Below are positions 34,001 through 43,303 of a DNA stretch of 64,000 nt, piece after piece. Below the pieces are notes generated by a model. The model worked only from the letters and a program-made list of their open reading frames with translations, was not told the DNA's origin and did no database searches. Each line of letters begins with the position of its first letter. Position 1 is the first letter of the stretch. The position numbers and the translations under genes were made by a program. Source of the DNA: Deltaproteobacteria bacterium (GTDB lineage: Bacteria; Desulfobacterota; Binatia; HRBIN30; JACQVA1); assembly GCA_016178705.1 (NCBI GenBank), contig JACOST010000009.1, forward strand, positions 124,001 to 188,000, given 5' to 3'.

Positions 34001-35468
34001 AGATGAACTGCTTTGAGTCGCCTTCTCCCCAGATGAGGATGGCGAATCCGAGCGCGAAATATGCCGACCAACGCACCCAACCGGGCGTTGCCGCCGTCAC
34101 TTGTGACAGTGCGCCGCGGTGGTGTAGCAGATGCACGACCTCCATCGCCAGCAGGCCAGCGCAGGCAATCAGTACATCGGCCGCATTCCAGGCAAGATGG
34201 CCTTTGCCCATCACGCCGTGCAGCGTACCGTGCGCTATCTTCACCACGGCGTTCAAGAGGCCGCCACCGGCTTGCGCCAGGATGTAGAGTGCATCACTGA
34301 GCGTCGTCGCGCGAAAAAATACGAACGAGGCAACCACCATGTTGAACGTGACGAGCGGTCCGACGACCGTGTGCAATCGACTCAGCACAGGCTGACGCTG
34401 CAATAGTTTCTTGCGGCGTCGTTGCGTCAGCGTCGACCCGATCAGGTATCCGGCGTGGATCATGCCGAACACCACGTACGTCCACCGGGGGCCGTGCCAC
34501 ACGCCGATGGCCAGCATGTTGATCGCCAAACTGATGATGAGGCCGGCTTGTCCCCAGCCGCGCAACATCATCCGCAAAGGAGTGAAGACGTACTCGCCGA
34601 GCCACGAAGTGAGCGTCATGTGCCAGCGCCGCCAAAAGTCCTGGATGCTGTCCGCGTAAAACGGCGAGTCGAAGTTGCGTGGCGACTCGATGCCGAACAG
34701 CCGCGCCGTGCCGATGGCGATGTCGGTAATGCCGGAGAAATCGGTATAGAGCTGGAGCGCGAACAGATAGCTGGCGATCACCGGCGCCAAACCCGAGAAC
34801 GCGTGCGGGTGATCGAACACCTGATCCACTGGCACACCCAACCGATCCGCTACCACCAACTTCTTGAAGAAGCCGAACAGCATCAGTTGCAACCCGCTCG
34901 TCACCATCCTGGGCCTGACCGACGTGATCTGGGCAATCTGGCTCAGGAAGCTTTCGGCACGCTGAATCGGACCGCTGAGAATCTGCGGGAAAAACGCCAC
35001 GTACGTCGCCAGCGACGAGAAGTCTCCGCACGGCGCCGTGCGCTCCCAATAGACATCGACCACATAGCTGATGAGCTTCAGCGTATAGTACGAAATACCG
35101 ATGGCGCCGACGAAGCTTGCGGCCGTAATCCGCGAGAGCCACGGTGCGCCCCCGACGGTGTCGCTGAGAAACCCGCTGATACTGCCCAAGTACTTGAATG
35201 CCGCTAGCGGCAGCAACAACGCAACGACACCGACTGCCAACGATTGTTGCCGCGCCCCCTCGCTCGTCGCCGCGCCGATTCGTTTCGCGAACACAAAGGC
35301 CACGGCGGTTGCGATCAACATCAGCCCGGCGAAGGGAACGCTCCACGTGCAGTAGAAGGCGTACGACACCGCGAGCAGATACCAACGGCGCCAGGCAACC
35401 GGGCACAACGGGTACGCGCCGGCCACAATGGCTACGAACGCCACAAACTCGAGCGAGGTGAACAACAC
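33987..35468 (-). CDS. MBOAT O-acyltransferase 1 (AlgI-like)
   Basis: A 493-aa multi-pass membrane protein moving an acyl group across or at the inner membrane for polysaccharide acylation. Family blocks: FWRRWHMTLTSWLGEYVF and the active-site His in GVWHGPRWTYVVFGMIHAG. First membrane segment MLFTSLEFVAFVAIVAGAYP. Sits between the SGNH-like gene and the acyl carrier protein gene. Confidence 0.88.
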   Translation of the reverse strand: MLFTSLEFVAFVAIVAGAYPLCPVAWRRWYLLAVSYAFYCTWSVPFAGLMLIATAVAFVFAKRIGAATSEGARQQSLAVGVVALLLPLAAFKYLGSISGFLSDTVGGAPWLSRITAASFVGAIGISYYTLKLISYVVDVYWERTAPCGDFSSLATYVAFFPQILSGPIQRAESFLSQIAQITSVRPRMVTSGLQLMLFGFFKKLVVADRLGVPVDQVFDHPHAFSGLAPVIASYLFALQLYTDFSGITDIAIGTARLFGIESPRNFDSPFYADSIQDFWRRWHMTLTSWLGEYVFTPLRMMLRGWGQAGLIISLAINMLAIGVWHGPRWTYVVFGMIHAGYLIGSTLTQRRRKKLLQRQPVLSRLHTVVGPLVTFNMVVASFVFFRATTLSDALYILAQAGGGLLNAVVKIAHGTLHGVMGKGHLAWNAADVLIACAGLLAMEVVHLLHHRGALSQVTAATPGWVRWSAYFALGFAILIWGEGDSKQFIYVRF

Positions 35469-35482
35469 AGCGCAACCGCTCG

Positions 35483-35725
35483 CTATGACAACTTACTCGC
35501 GATCAGCGCGACGAATTCGCCGACGTTGGCGAGGTTGGTGACCTCCTTAGTCGTGAACTTGACCTTGAAGCTTCCCTCCACTGCGACGATCAAGTTGATG
35601 TGGTTCAGTGAGTCCCATTCCTCGATGTCCTTGGCCGTCATCGCATCGAAGATGGCGATCGATTCGTCATCAAACACTTCCCGAAAGATGTTCGCCAACT
35701 GTGCTCGAATGTCTGCGTCCGTCAT
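35483..35725 (-). CDS. Acyl carrier protein (80 aa)
   Basis: A free-standing carrier with the phosphopantetheine site Ser39 in WDSLNHINLIVAVE. Acidic helical fold, about the standard length. It lies 12 bp downstream of the FkbH-type gene and directly before MBOAT 1, so it most likely carries the acyl group that FkbH loads and the MBOAT proteins transfer. Confidence 0.88.
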   Translation of the reverse strand: MTDADIRAQLANIFREVFDDESIAIFDAMTAKDIEEWDSLNHINLIVAVEGSFKVKFTTKEVTNLANVGEFVALIASKLS

Positions 35726-35737
35726 CCCCTCACCGGC

Positions 35738-37504
35738 TCATGCCGCCTCCTTCATGTAGACCGCTCTGGCTTGATAGGTGGCCACGCGCAGACGCCAAAC
35801 TGTCGCACCGTCGTCGCGCTCCTCACCCCGCTCGAACCCGAATTGCTCGTAGAAGTTCTTCACCATGCCGTTCTTCGCGGTCGGGAGATAGGTTCCGATC
35901 ACACATTCGCATCCGTTCGCCAGAGCGATCGTTACGACCTGGTTCATCGCGTACTGTTCGACGCCACGACCCAGCACACGGCAACTCATCAGCCACGAAT
36001 CGATCTCCATCACCGGCGACCGCGAGCGCAGGATGACGACCGAAATCAGCCCATTGTCACCGAACTTGTCGGCCAGGGTCACGTACATCGGGATGCACTC
36101 GTCCGCACGCTCTGCCATGGCAGTGCACTCCGCCAAGTTGTAGCGGCGGGAGGTCAGGTTGAACTGATTGCTGCGCTGAATCAGCTGCGCGATGCGCGGC
36201 ATATGAAACGCGTCGAACCGCCGCATGGTCACCCGCATGTCGAGCGAGCGAAGATACTCGGCAATATCGGTGAAGCCAGTTTGCAGCGCTTGCCGGTGCG
36301 CGTTTTCGCGATAGAGGTCGGCGCGCCGCCGATCTTCGTCGGAAAAGGACGACACTTCGAACAGGTTCAGCTCGGCGATGGCGCGCACGTAGTCCGCCGG
36401 ATCTTCGGGCAGTTCGGGCACAATCACCTCCGGGAGCGTCTCGCGCACAAGTTGGCGCTCGAATACGTTGTCGTCCAAGAACACCATCGAGTCGTAGCCA
36501 ATGTTCAGGGTGTCCTTGATCAGTCGGATGTTGTCCGGCTTCGGATTCCAGTTGGCGACGAAGACGGCGATGTCCTCCTCGCGCAGCGCCATCTCGGGAT
36601 GCGACTGAAACGGCTCCAATGCGGTCGCCTGATCGTTCTTACTACACACGGCGAGAATGATGCCGCGGCGCTTGAGGTCGAGCAGATAGTGCTGCAAGCG
36701 GAAAAACGGTTCCCCTTCACCAAACGGGCCGAGCGCAATGCCTTCCATGCCATCGTCGCCGATCACTCCGCCCCAGAGCGTGTTATCCAGATCGACGACG
36801 ACGCATTTGACGACGTGTCCCGCGTTGGACAGCAGAATGTCGACCAGGTTCTGTGCCACCAACGGTAGATGCTCCAAGGCGCAGAACGCCTTCGCGAGCG
36901 TCCACAGTTTCTCGTCGGACCAGTGTTTGCGCCCCACGTAAGACGCGAGCGCCTCCACGTCGTTGATGAGCACGTGCGGCCGATCGCGCGCCAACTCAAC
37001 AAGGGCTGCGTTCACTCGCGCCACCATTGGATAAAAGGTCTCGCCGACTTTGTGATCGAAGTTGCCGAACTGCCGTTCGTACGGCAGCACGTAGTTGCTC
37101 TGAATGACGAGTGCCGCCGAACGGCTTTTGACGGTGTCCCACAGTGCGGCGGCGCCGCGAGTGATGCCGTCGACGAAGTGCGACCGCTCCGCTGCTTGCC
37201 GATAGTACTTCAGCCGCAGCGCGTTGAGGGAGTTCAGGATGATGACCGCGTCCGGTGCGAAGGCGTAGAGATCAGATTGGGGATTGAAGATGTCCAACTC
37301 GACCGAGTCGAACTCCGCCAAGTACACCTCGGCGCGGATACCCTTGGACACCAGCAACGCCTTGAGCAACGGCACGATCTGCGGCACGGCCGCGTCAGAC
37401 AACACGGCCAGCCGCATCGTACGCGTGCACACCGAGTCATCCAGTCGCTTACTCTGACGCAAGAGCGCCGAGTAATTCAGATGTGAGGCATCCGCTGTCA
37501 ACAT
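35738..37504 (-). CDS. FkbH-type HAD/GNAT protein (588 aa)
   Basis: FkbH-family enzymes take 1,3-bisphosphoglycerate and load a glyceryl group onto an acyl carrier protein. The HAD-type motif CVVVDLDNTLWGGVIGDDG lies at about residues 230-250, with VFLDDNVFERQLVRE later. The C-terminal third (about residues 440-580) is GNAT-like (YVTLADKFGDNGLISVVIL). An N-terminal SGNH-like region of about 200 residues is usual for the family. ATG 37504 is chosen; a frame to 37969 overlaps the SDR gene. Overlaps the SDR stop by 7 bp. Confidence 0.85.
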   Translation of the reverse strand: MLTADASHLNYSALLRQSKRLDDSVCTRTMRLAVLSDAAVPQIVPLLKALLVSKGIRAEVYLAEFDSVELDIFNPQSDLYAFAPDAVIILNSLNALRLKYYRQAAERSHFVDGITRGAAALWDTVKSRSAALVIQSNYVLPYERQFGNFDHKVGETFYPMVARVNAALVELARDRPHVLINDVEALASYVGRKHWSDEKLWTLAKAFCALEHLPLVAQNLVDILLSNAGHVVKCVVVDLDNTLWGGVIGDDGMEGIALGPFGEGEPFFRLQHYLLDLKRRGIILAVCSKNDQATALEPFQSHPEMALREEDIAVFVANWNPKPDNIRLIKDTLNIGYDSMVFLDDNVFERQLVRETLPEVIVPELPEDPADYVRAIAELNLFEVSSFSDEDRRRADLYRENAHRQALQTGFTDIAEYLRSLDMRVTMRRFDAFHMPRIAQLIQRSNQFNLTSRRYNLAECTAMAERADECIPMYVTLADKFGDNGLISVVILRSRSPVMEIDSWLMSCRVLGRGVEQYAMNQVVTIALANGCECVIGTYLPTAKNGMVKNFYEQFGFERGEERDDGATVWRLRVATYQARAVYMKEAA

Positions 37505-38214
37505 GATTGCCCTCCCGCCACCGGAAGGTTTGCGCCGGTCAGATAACTCGCGTCCGACGATAAGAGGAAGCGAATCACCGCGGCGATCTCTGCGGGTGTC
37601 GCTAGTCGCTCCATCGGCAAGCCTGCCTCTAGCTGCTCGATGAACCGTTCGGGAAGTTCCGCATTGAAGTCGGTCCGCGTCATCCCCGGTGATACCGCAT
37701 TGACGCGCACACCGTAGCGGACGAACTCGACCGCCATGCTGCGAGTCAGTCCGAGCAGGGCGTACTTGCTCGTCACATACGGCGTCAGCTTGGCCGGGGG
37801 AATACCCAACGTCACAGAGGACAACACGTTCACAATCGCGCCGGGCGTCTGGCGACGTTTGACTTCCTCGGCAAACGCGGTGCTGAGCGCGAACACTCCA
37901 CGCAGCGCCGCGACCTGGTACGCGAGAAACGTCTCGATATCGGTCTTCAGCAACAGTTGCCGCCGCCACACCTGCGCCGCATTGTTCACCAACCCATCAA
38001 ATGCGCCGCCGCGAACGCACGCGGTGAGCGCGGCGAGCGAGTCGATCGACGAGTCGTCGTAGTGAACGGGTTCCGCCCCGGTCCGATTCGCCACCTCGGC
38101 CGCCGGCGCCTGGTTGCGGCAATACGTAAAGGTGATCTCGTGTCCCTCACTCGCCAGTCGATCAACAAGCGCTCGGCCGATACCGCCACTACCACCAGTG
38201 ATCAGCACACGCAT
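37498..38214 (-). CDS. Short-chain dehydrogenase, FabG-like (238 aa)
   Basis: NAD(P)-dependent reductase. The cofactor motif ITGGSGGIGRALVDRL is at residues 5-20; the catalytic Ser is in NVLSSVTLG and YxxxK in TPYVTSKYALLG. FabG-like proteins reduce 3-ketoacyl-ACP; here the neighbours suggest action on a small acyl group on the cluster's carrier protein. Downstream of MaoC-like gene by TGATG coupling at 38214. Confidence 0.82.
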   Translation of the reverse strand: MRVLITGGSGGIGRALVDRLASEGHEITFTYCRNQAPAAEVANRTGAEPVHYDDSSIDSLAALTACVRGGAFDGLVNNAAQVWRRQLLLKTDIETFLAYQVAALRGVFALSTAFAEEVKRRQTPGAIVNVLSSVTLGIPPAKLTPYVTSKYALLGLTRSMAVEFVRYGVRVNAVSPGMTRTDFNAELPERFIEQLEAGLPMERLATPAEIAAVIRFLLSSDASYLTGANLPVAGGQSC

Positions 38215-38636
38215 CAGAGCAGCCCAACCTGGACCTTGGCTTTCGCGGCGATGCGGTCGCGCGTCACGTTGCGGAGCACCATCTCCATCGTCAATACGCG
38301 CACCGACTCAGCCACCTGGGTTACAGTGGCCTCGATGTCGATCTCATCGCCCAAATGGCACGGGGTCTTGTACTGCGTGTTGACCGAGTGCAACAGCACG
38401 GCACCGCCCGGGAAATGCACGCCCACAAAGTGCGAGATGAATCCGTTCAGGATCGTCCCGTGCATCACTCGGTCTGGAAAACCGTGACGCCGCGCAAACG
38501 CGTCGTCGGTGTGCATCGGATTGGTGTCCCGATAGGCGGCCAGAAAGTCCTCGTAGACCTCCGCCGAAATGCTGTACCGGTGAGTCGTGCGGAAACCTTC
38601 ACGGATGTCACTGCCCGCCGGCATCGTATGCGTCAC
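38214..38636 (-). CDS. MaoC-like (R)-hydratase (140 aa)
   Basis: A hot-dog fold enoyl hydratase/dehydratase. The catalytic motif D-x-N-P-x-H is present in AYRDTNPMHTDDAFA (about residues 34-48), then FPDRVMHGTILNGF. It would hydrate or dehydrate an acyl-ACP or acyl-CoA. Upstream of and coupled to the FabG-like gene, so the two may act in sequence on the same carrier-bound substrate. Confidence 0.82.
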   Translation of the reverse strand: MTHTMPAGSDIREGFRTTHRYSISAEVYEDFLAAYRDTNPMHTDDAFARRHGFPDRVMHGTILNGFISHFVGVHFPGGAVLLHSVNTQYKTPCHLGDEIDIEATVTQVAESVRVLTMEMVLRNVTRDRIAAKAKVQVGLL

Positions 38637-38645
38637 ACTTCCCCA

Positions 38646-40040
38646 TCAGAACTGAAAGTAAATGAACGGGACTTCGCCGCCACCGTAGAGCAGCATCGCG
38701 AAGCACAGCGCGGCATAGGCGGGCGACTGCACCCACCACGGTAGTCGCAAGAACACTACATGATCGCCGGAAATCGCCTGTGGCAGGTCGATGAGCAGGA
38801 TCGCCGCGGCAACGATGATCGGCCACGGCCCCACGGCCGACAGATGCGTCAGCCGCGCCAGGCCGATGAGGTAGTGAAACGCCGTAGCGAAATCGGGCGC
38901 GCGGAAAAAAATCCACGCCAGCACCACCAGATGGAAGGTGAGCAGCGTACGCCCCACCCGCACCGCAACGCTTCGTGTCGCCGCTGAGGTCGCACGGATA
39001 CCGAGCATGCGTTCGACCGACAGATAGACGCCATGCAAGCCGCCCCACACCACGAACGTCCAGCTCGCCCCGTGCCACAGGCCACCGATCAACATCGTCA
39101 GCATCAGATTGCGGTATGTCGCTCGGCCGCCCGATCGGTTGCCACCGAGCGGGATGTATAAGTAGTCGCGCAGCCACGCCGACAGCGACATGTGCCATCG
39201 CCGCCAGAACTCGGTGATCGATTGCGACAAGTACGGCTGATCGAAGTTGCGCCGTAGTCGGATGCCGAGCAGCTCGCTGACGCCGCGAGCGATGTCGGTG
39301 TAGCCAGAAAAGTCGCAGTAGATCTGAAAGGTGAAGAAGTACGCACCACGCAGCAGCACCCCCGAACTCATATGCCTCGGGTCGGCAAAGATCTGATCCA
39401 CAGCCGGCGCCAAGAGATCGGCGATCAGCGCCTTCTTGGTGAATCCGAGCAGCATCAACAACAAGCCCGTGTTGATGCGCTCGGCGGTCACGCGCGCGGG
39501 CGCGATGATCTGTGGCAGCAGGTGCCCGGCACGTTCGATCGGACCGGCGACCAACTGCGGAAAGTACGCCACGTAGACCGCATAGTCCAAGAAGCGCTTC
39601 ACCGGCGTGATCTCGTTGCGGTAGACGTCGATCGCGTACGACATCGACTGGAACGTGTAGAACGAGATGCCGACTGGCAAGACGATCGATAGCATCGGCG
39701 CCGACGCATGCAGCCCGAGCGCGTGCAGCAAGCCGACGGCGGAGCCGACGAAGAAATTACAGTACTTGAAGAACCCGAGAATCGTCAGGTTCGCCGACAG
39801 ACTCGCGATCAGCACCAGCTTGCGCGTGTGGGCATCGCGCGTCGAGTACATCAGTCGACCCGCGGTGAAATCGATTATGGTGGACAGCCACAGGAGGCTG
39901 AGAAACCGCCAATCCCAACTGCCGTAGAAGACATACCCGGCGACCAGCAAGAAGCGGTTGCGCCACGTTCCCGGCAGGAGCCCTACGCCGATCAGGACCA
40001 CCGGGAGAAAGCAGAGAAACGCGAGCGAGTTGAAGAGCAT
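38646..40040 (-). CDS. MBOAT O-acyltransferase 2 (AlgI-like)
   Basis: A 464-aa multi-pass acyltransferase. Blocks: FWRRWHMSLSAWLRDYLYIP and the active-site His in GGLWHGASWTFVVWGGLHG. Not closely similar to MBOAT 1 outside the family blocks. It lies between the MaoC-like gene and the second SGNH-like gene and ends IYFQF. Confidence 0.88.
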   Translation of the reverse strand: MLFNSLAFLCFLPVVLIGVGLLPGTWRNRFLLVAGYVFYGSWDWRFLSLLWLSTIIDFTAGRLMYSTRDAHTRKLVLIASLSANLTILGFFKYCNFFVGSAVGLLHALGLHASAPMLSIVLPVGISFYTFQSMSYAIDVYRNEITPVKRFLDYAVYVAYFPQLVAGPIERAGHLLPQIIAPARVTAERINTGLLLMLLGFTKKALIADLLAPAVDQIFADPRHMSSGVLLRGAYFFTFQIYCDFSGYTDIARGVSELLGIRLRRNFDQPYLSQSITEFWRRWHMSLSAWLRDYLYIPLGGNRSGGRATYRNLMLTMLIGGLWHGASWTFVVWGGLHGVYLSVERMLGIRATSAATRSVAVRVGRTLLTFHLVVLAWIFFRAPDFATAFHYLIGLARLTHLSAVGPWPIIVAAAILLIDLPQAISGDHVVFLRLPWWVQSPAYAALCFAMLLYGGGEVPFIYFQF

Positions 40041-40043
40041 GGG

Positions 40044-41618
40044 CTATGATCGCCGCCGCCACTCATCGGCGAGCGCCGCGGCCACCGACTCGACATACGT
40101 CGGCGCCACCCTGATCGTCCCGATGAAATTGACGTGGTGCCAATCGTTGAAGTCTTCCACCGGCAGCGCGTTGCTCAGATCACGGAAGGTCACGTGCGGA
40201 ACCTCCGCCGCCAGCCGGGTGAAGAACGCCAGGTAGTCGCGATAGTAGGCGCTCGACTCGTACTCGCGGAGAATCAACGGACTCTCCGGGCTGTTCACCA
40301 GCACCACGGCCGCACCGTGTGCCGAAAAGCCTCGCACCAGGTGCTCGATTGCGGCGTACTCGCCGGTCGGCGCGAAGATCTCGTCGCGCACGGCGAGCTT
40401 CGCGTCGCGATAGCGTCGGAACCGATGGGCGAAGTCGCCATGTCCGCGCAACGAATCCTCCCAGCGCGCCACGAACTCCGGTCCGGTCGCGCCGCCGACC
40501 CGCAGAAAATCATCCGGCTCCCGTTCGTCCACCGGCGGATAGCGCCACGGACCCATCGGCGTCGTTGCGCTCGTCGGCGGTGCTTGCCGCAGGCGCACAC
40601 TAAGCAACCGAACGTCGTTGTTCAGACCTCCGGCGCGTGGATTCCAGGTGCTGTCGGCGACGACTTCGAGCAAGTGCGGGCCGCGCCCGGTCGGCGTCAG
40701 GGAGAGCGTTTTCCAGCCGGCCTCGGCTTCGACGCGCTCGGCGACCGCTTGTCCGTCGAGCGTGAAGCGAAGGGTAACGCCTCCGCGCTGTCGGAGCCAC
40801 TCCGGGTGCACGTAGTAGTCGAACCGATCGGCGGCATCGGCGGCCAAGGGGACGCCGAATCGCTGCCGCATATAGCCGTCCGAATAGCCGCCGTACCCGC
40901 CCCGCGGCGACGGGTCGTGCAGCCAGTGGGTGAATACTTTGGCGTGATCTTGCAACGACGAGCGGACAAGCTTGCGGTACCGGTACAGGTTGCTGCTCCC
41001 GGCGAACACGAGGTCGAGCTTATCCGACGCGGTCGAGAGATATTCGGCCCGTTCGCGCAGGGTGGCCAACGGCGGAAGTACGTAGCGCACCTGCTGCTTC
41101 AGCCCACGCTCGAAACTGGGATTCAGAAAGTCGACGAGGTTGAACATGAGCACAACGACGTCCGGGCGAATTTCGTCGAGCTCTGTATCGAAGAACAAGC
41201 GGTAGTCCGAAGGCTTGATGCCCGGCAACAGCAACCGATGCACGTCAGCGGGCAGCTCGGGATGCTGCGTCGCCAACAATCGCTGGATCTGAAACTGATC
41301 GAACGAACCCGACACCGAGCTGCCGACTGCCAGCACGCGGGCCGTGGCGGGTGGCGGTGGCTGATGGAGGCGGTGCAGATCTACAAGAAACTGATAGCCG
41401 TAGTCGGCGGACTTACCGGTGAGCTTCGGGATTCGCCAGAAGTACAAATTGAAGGTCACGTCGAGCAAGAGGAAGAGCAGCGGAATCGGCAACCAGATCC
41501 GCCACGCGCTCGCCGCTGTGGTGCGGCGCGCGACGGGCAACGGTATCGCGTCCGCCAACGCGCCGTGTCCGACCCTGACCGCCTCCGGCAGCGGCGCTTC
41601 GTGGTGTTCCGCCAACAT
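40044..41618 (-). CDS. Membrane-anchored SGNH-hydrolase-like protein 2, partner of MBOAT 2
   Basis: A 524-aa paralogue of the 32390-34000 product. N-terminal membrane segment at about residues 40-57 (IWLPIPLLFLLLDVTFNLYF). The motif AVGSSVSGSFD has the Ser nucleophile candidate; VVVLMFNLVDFLN and C-terminal DWHHVNFIGT (D-x2-H type) follow. Ends 4 bp upstream of MBOAT 2. Probable periplasmic acyl-transfer or esterase partner. Confidence 0.65.
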   Translation of the reverse strand: MLAEHHEAPLPEAVRVGHGALADAIPLPVARRTTAASAWRIWLPIPLLFLLLDVTFNLYFWRIPKLTGKSADYGYQFLVDLHRLHQPPPPATARVLAVGSSVSGSFDQFQIQRLLATQHPELPADVHRLLLPGIKPSDYRLFFDTELDEIRPDVVVLMFNLVDFLNPSFERGLKQQVRYVLPPLATLRERAEYLSTASDKLDLVFAGSSNLYRYRKLVRSSLQDHAKVFTHWLHDPSPRGGYGGYSDGYMRQRFGVPLAADAADRFDYYVHPEWLRQRGGVTLRFTLDGQAVAERVEAEAGWKTLSLTPTGRGPHLLEVVADSTWNPRAGGLNNDVRLLSVRLRQAPPTSATTPMGPWRYPPVDEREPDDFLRVGGATGPEFVARWEDSLRGHGDFAHRFRRYRDAKLAVRDEIFAPTGEYAAIEHLVRGFSAHGAAVVLVNSPESPLILREYESSAYYRDYLAFFTRLAAEVPHVTFRDLSNALPVEDFNDWHHVNFIGTIRVAPTYVESVAAALADEWRRRS

Positions 41619-41628
41619 GATGGTGAGG

Positions 41629-42465
41629 TCACGCGGCGGCGCGATATCGGTTCTGCAGGCTTTGGAACTGCCGCTGCCGCCACCAACCGGCGCGGTGCAT
41701 CAGATAGCGCCCGACGAGCCATAGAATGCCGCACCCGTAGCGGATGCTCGCCAGCAAACTGGCCGACGAGGCCTCGGCGAAGTAGCGCGTCGGCACCGGC
41801 ACCTCGGCGATGCGAAAGCCCGCATCGACGATCTGCGCCACGATCTCTTGATCGAAGATGAACTTGTCGGCGTTGAGCCGGAAGTTCACGGTCTCCAACA
41901 CCTCCCGACGATACGCGCGGTAGCCGGTATGGTACTCGGACAGATGCAGACCGAACACCCAGTTCTCCACGCCGGTGAGAAATCGATTCGAGACGTACTT
42001 CCACCAGGGCATCCCGCCGCTGAGCGCCGAGCCGCTCTTGAGGCGCGAACCCAGCACGACATCCGCTTCGCCGCGCTGGATGGGGTGGACGAGATCCGGC
42101 AGCAAACGCGGATCGTACTGATAGTCGGGATGCACCATCACGATGATCTCGGCCCCGGCCCGCAGCGCCTCGGCGTAGCACGTCTTCTGATTCGCCCCGT
42201 AGCCGTAGTTGCGGTCGTGCAGAAACAGTTTGAGATTGAGTTCGCGCGCCACCGCCACGGTGTCGTCGGTGCTACCGTCGTCGACCAGGATGACCATGTC
42301 GACGGAGTCGTGCGGCAGCTCCGCGTACGTCATCTTCAGCGTGCGCGCCGCGTTGTAGGCCGGCATCACGACTACCACGCCCGGCCGGGGCCCGGCCGGG
42401 GCGGCCACCGCCGGCCCGTTTCCGTTTGCTGCATCTTGAATCGCCACCGATTGCTCCTTGTACAT
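41629..42465 (-). CDS. Glycosyltransferase family 2 (DPM1/GtrB-like)
   Basis: A 278-aa GT-A enzyme without membrane segments at the C-terminus that are clear. Donor site: VVVVMPAYNAARTL, ILVDDGSTDDT and the metal-binding VMVHPDYQYDP. Likely adds a sugar (or makes a polyprenyl-phosphate sugar). ATG 42465 is chosen because the upstream frame to 43020 shadows the methyltransferase gene. Confidence 0.85.
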   Translation of the reverse strand: MYKEQSVAIQDAANGNGPAVAAPAGPRPGVVVVMPAYNAARTLKMTYAELPHDSVDMVILVDDGSTDDTVAVARELNLKLFLHDRNYGYGANQKTCYAEALRAGAEIIVMVHPDYQYDPRLLPDLVHPIQRGEADVVLGSRLKSGSALSGGMPWWKYVSNRFLTGVENWVFGLHLSEYHTGYRAYRREVLETVNFRLNADKFIFDQEIVAQIVDAGFRIAEVPVPTRYFAEASSASLLASIRYGCGILWLVGRYLMHRAGWWRQRQFQSLQNRYRAAA

Positions 42466-42470
42466 GTCTC

Positions 42471-43295
42471 TCACTCCACAGGCCGGGGTGCAGACGGTTT
42501 GCGGCACCAACAGGCATAGGTCAGCGTGGTGTTCTTGTCGGTATCGAGTCGATCGAGCGGCATCAGCATGAGGGGAATCGCGACGCCAAACACGCCGGTC
42601 GCCAATAGCTTGAACGGCAGCCGCACCCATTCGATCCACTGGCGGCGCGCCGGCGGAAACAGCATGATCGGCAACATCTGGATGCGATTGGCGAGGTAGT
42701 AGAAGAAGCCACCGAGCGGCCGGATGTACTGCACTTCGAAACCTGCACGCTCGAACAACATGCGCAGCGCGTGGGAGGTGAAGCGGAAGTAGTCGTGCGG
42801 GTTCTGGTGCTGTCCCCAGCCCTGCGGCGCCGAGAGAAATAAATTCCCACCCGGCTTCAACACCTCGTAGAGCGCGACGATCAACCCCGCTGGGTCGGGT
42901 ACGTGCTCCAAGACGTCGTTGCACAGGGCATTGTCGACACTGCCCGAGCGCAAGCCGAGATGAAACAGATCGGACACCAAGCCGAGCCGCGAGTAGTCCC
43001 ACTCGTCGTCGCCCACGCAACTGTCAACTCCGAGGTAACGCGCGTGCGCGAACAGCGGCTTGAATGGACACTCGCCGGCCCCTGCATCGAGCACGAACTC
43101 GCCAGCACGCACCCGCGCCGCCGCCTCGCACACGAAACGATAGCGGGGATAGTGGTGAGGGTCGAACCAGCGCCGCAGCGACCACGGGATGCGCTGCAAC
43201 ACATCGCGCTGCCAGCGCGGTGCGACCGGCTCGAGGCTCCCGCGTGCGGCAGGGGCTGCCAGCTCTTCAAGTTGTACCGTTGCGCGGGTTGCCAT
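42471..43295 (-). CDS. Class I SAM methyltransferase (274 aa)
   Basis: Motif I is VLDAGAGECPFKPLFAHARY (about residues 49-68) and VDNALCNDVLEHVPDPAGL is the post-I/acidic region. A hydrophobic segment near residue 210-235 could bind a membrane or lipid-linked substrate. It probably methylates a sugar of the repeat unit. ATG 43295 is preferred; it starts 8 bp after the stop of the upstream methyltransferase gene. Confidence 0.78.
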   Translation of the reverse strand: MATRATVQLEELAAPAARGSLEPVAPRWQRDVLQRIPWSLRRWFDPHHYPRYRFVCEAAARVRAGEFVLDAGAGECPFKPLFAHARYLGVDSCVGDDEWDYSRLGLVSDLFHLGLRSGSVDNALCNDVLEHVPDPAGLIVALYEVLKPGGNLFLSAPQGWGQHQNPHDYFRFTSHALRMLFERAGFEVQYIRPLGGFFYYLANRIQMLPIMLFPPARRQWIEWVRLPFKLLATGVFGVAIPLMLMPLDRLDTDKNTTLTYACWCRKPSAPRPVE

Positions 43296-43303
43296 TTCCT
43301 CTC

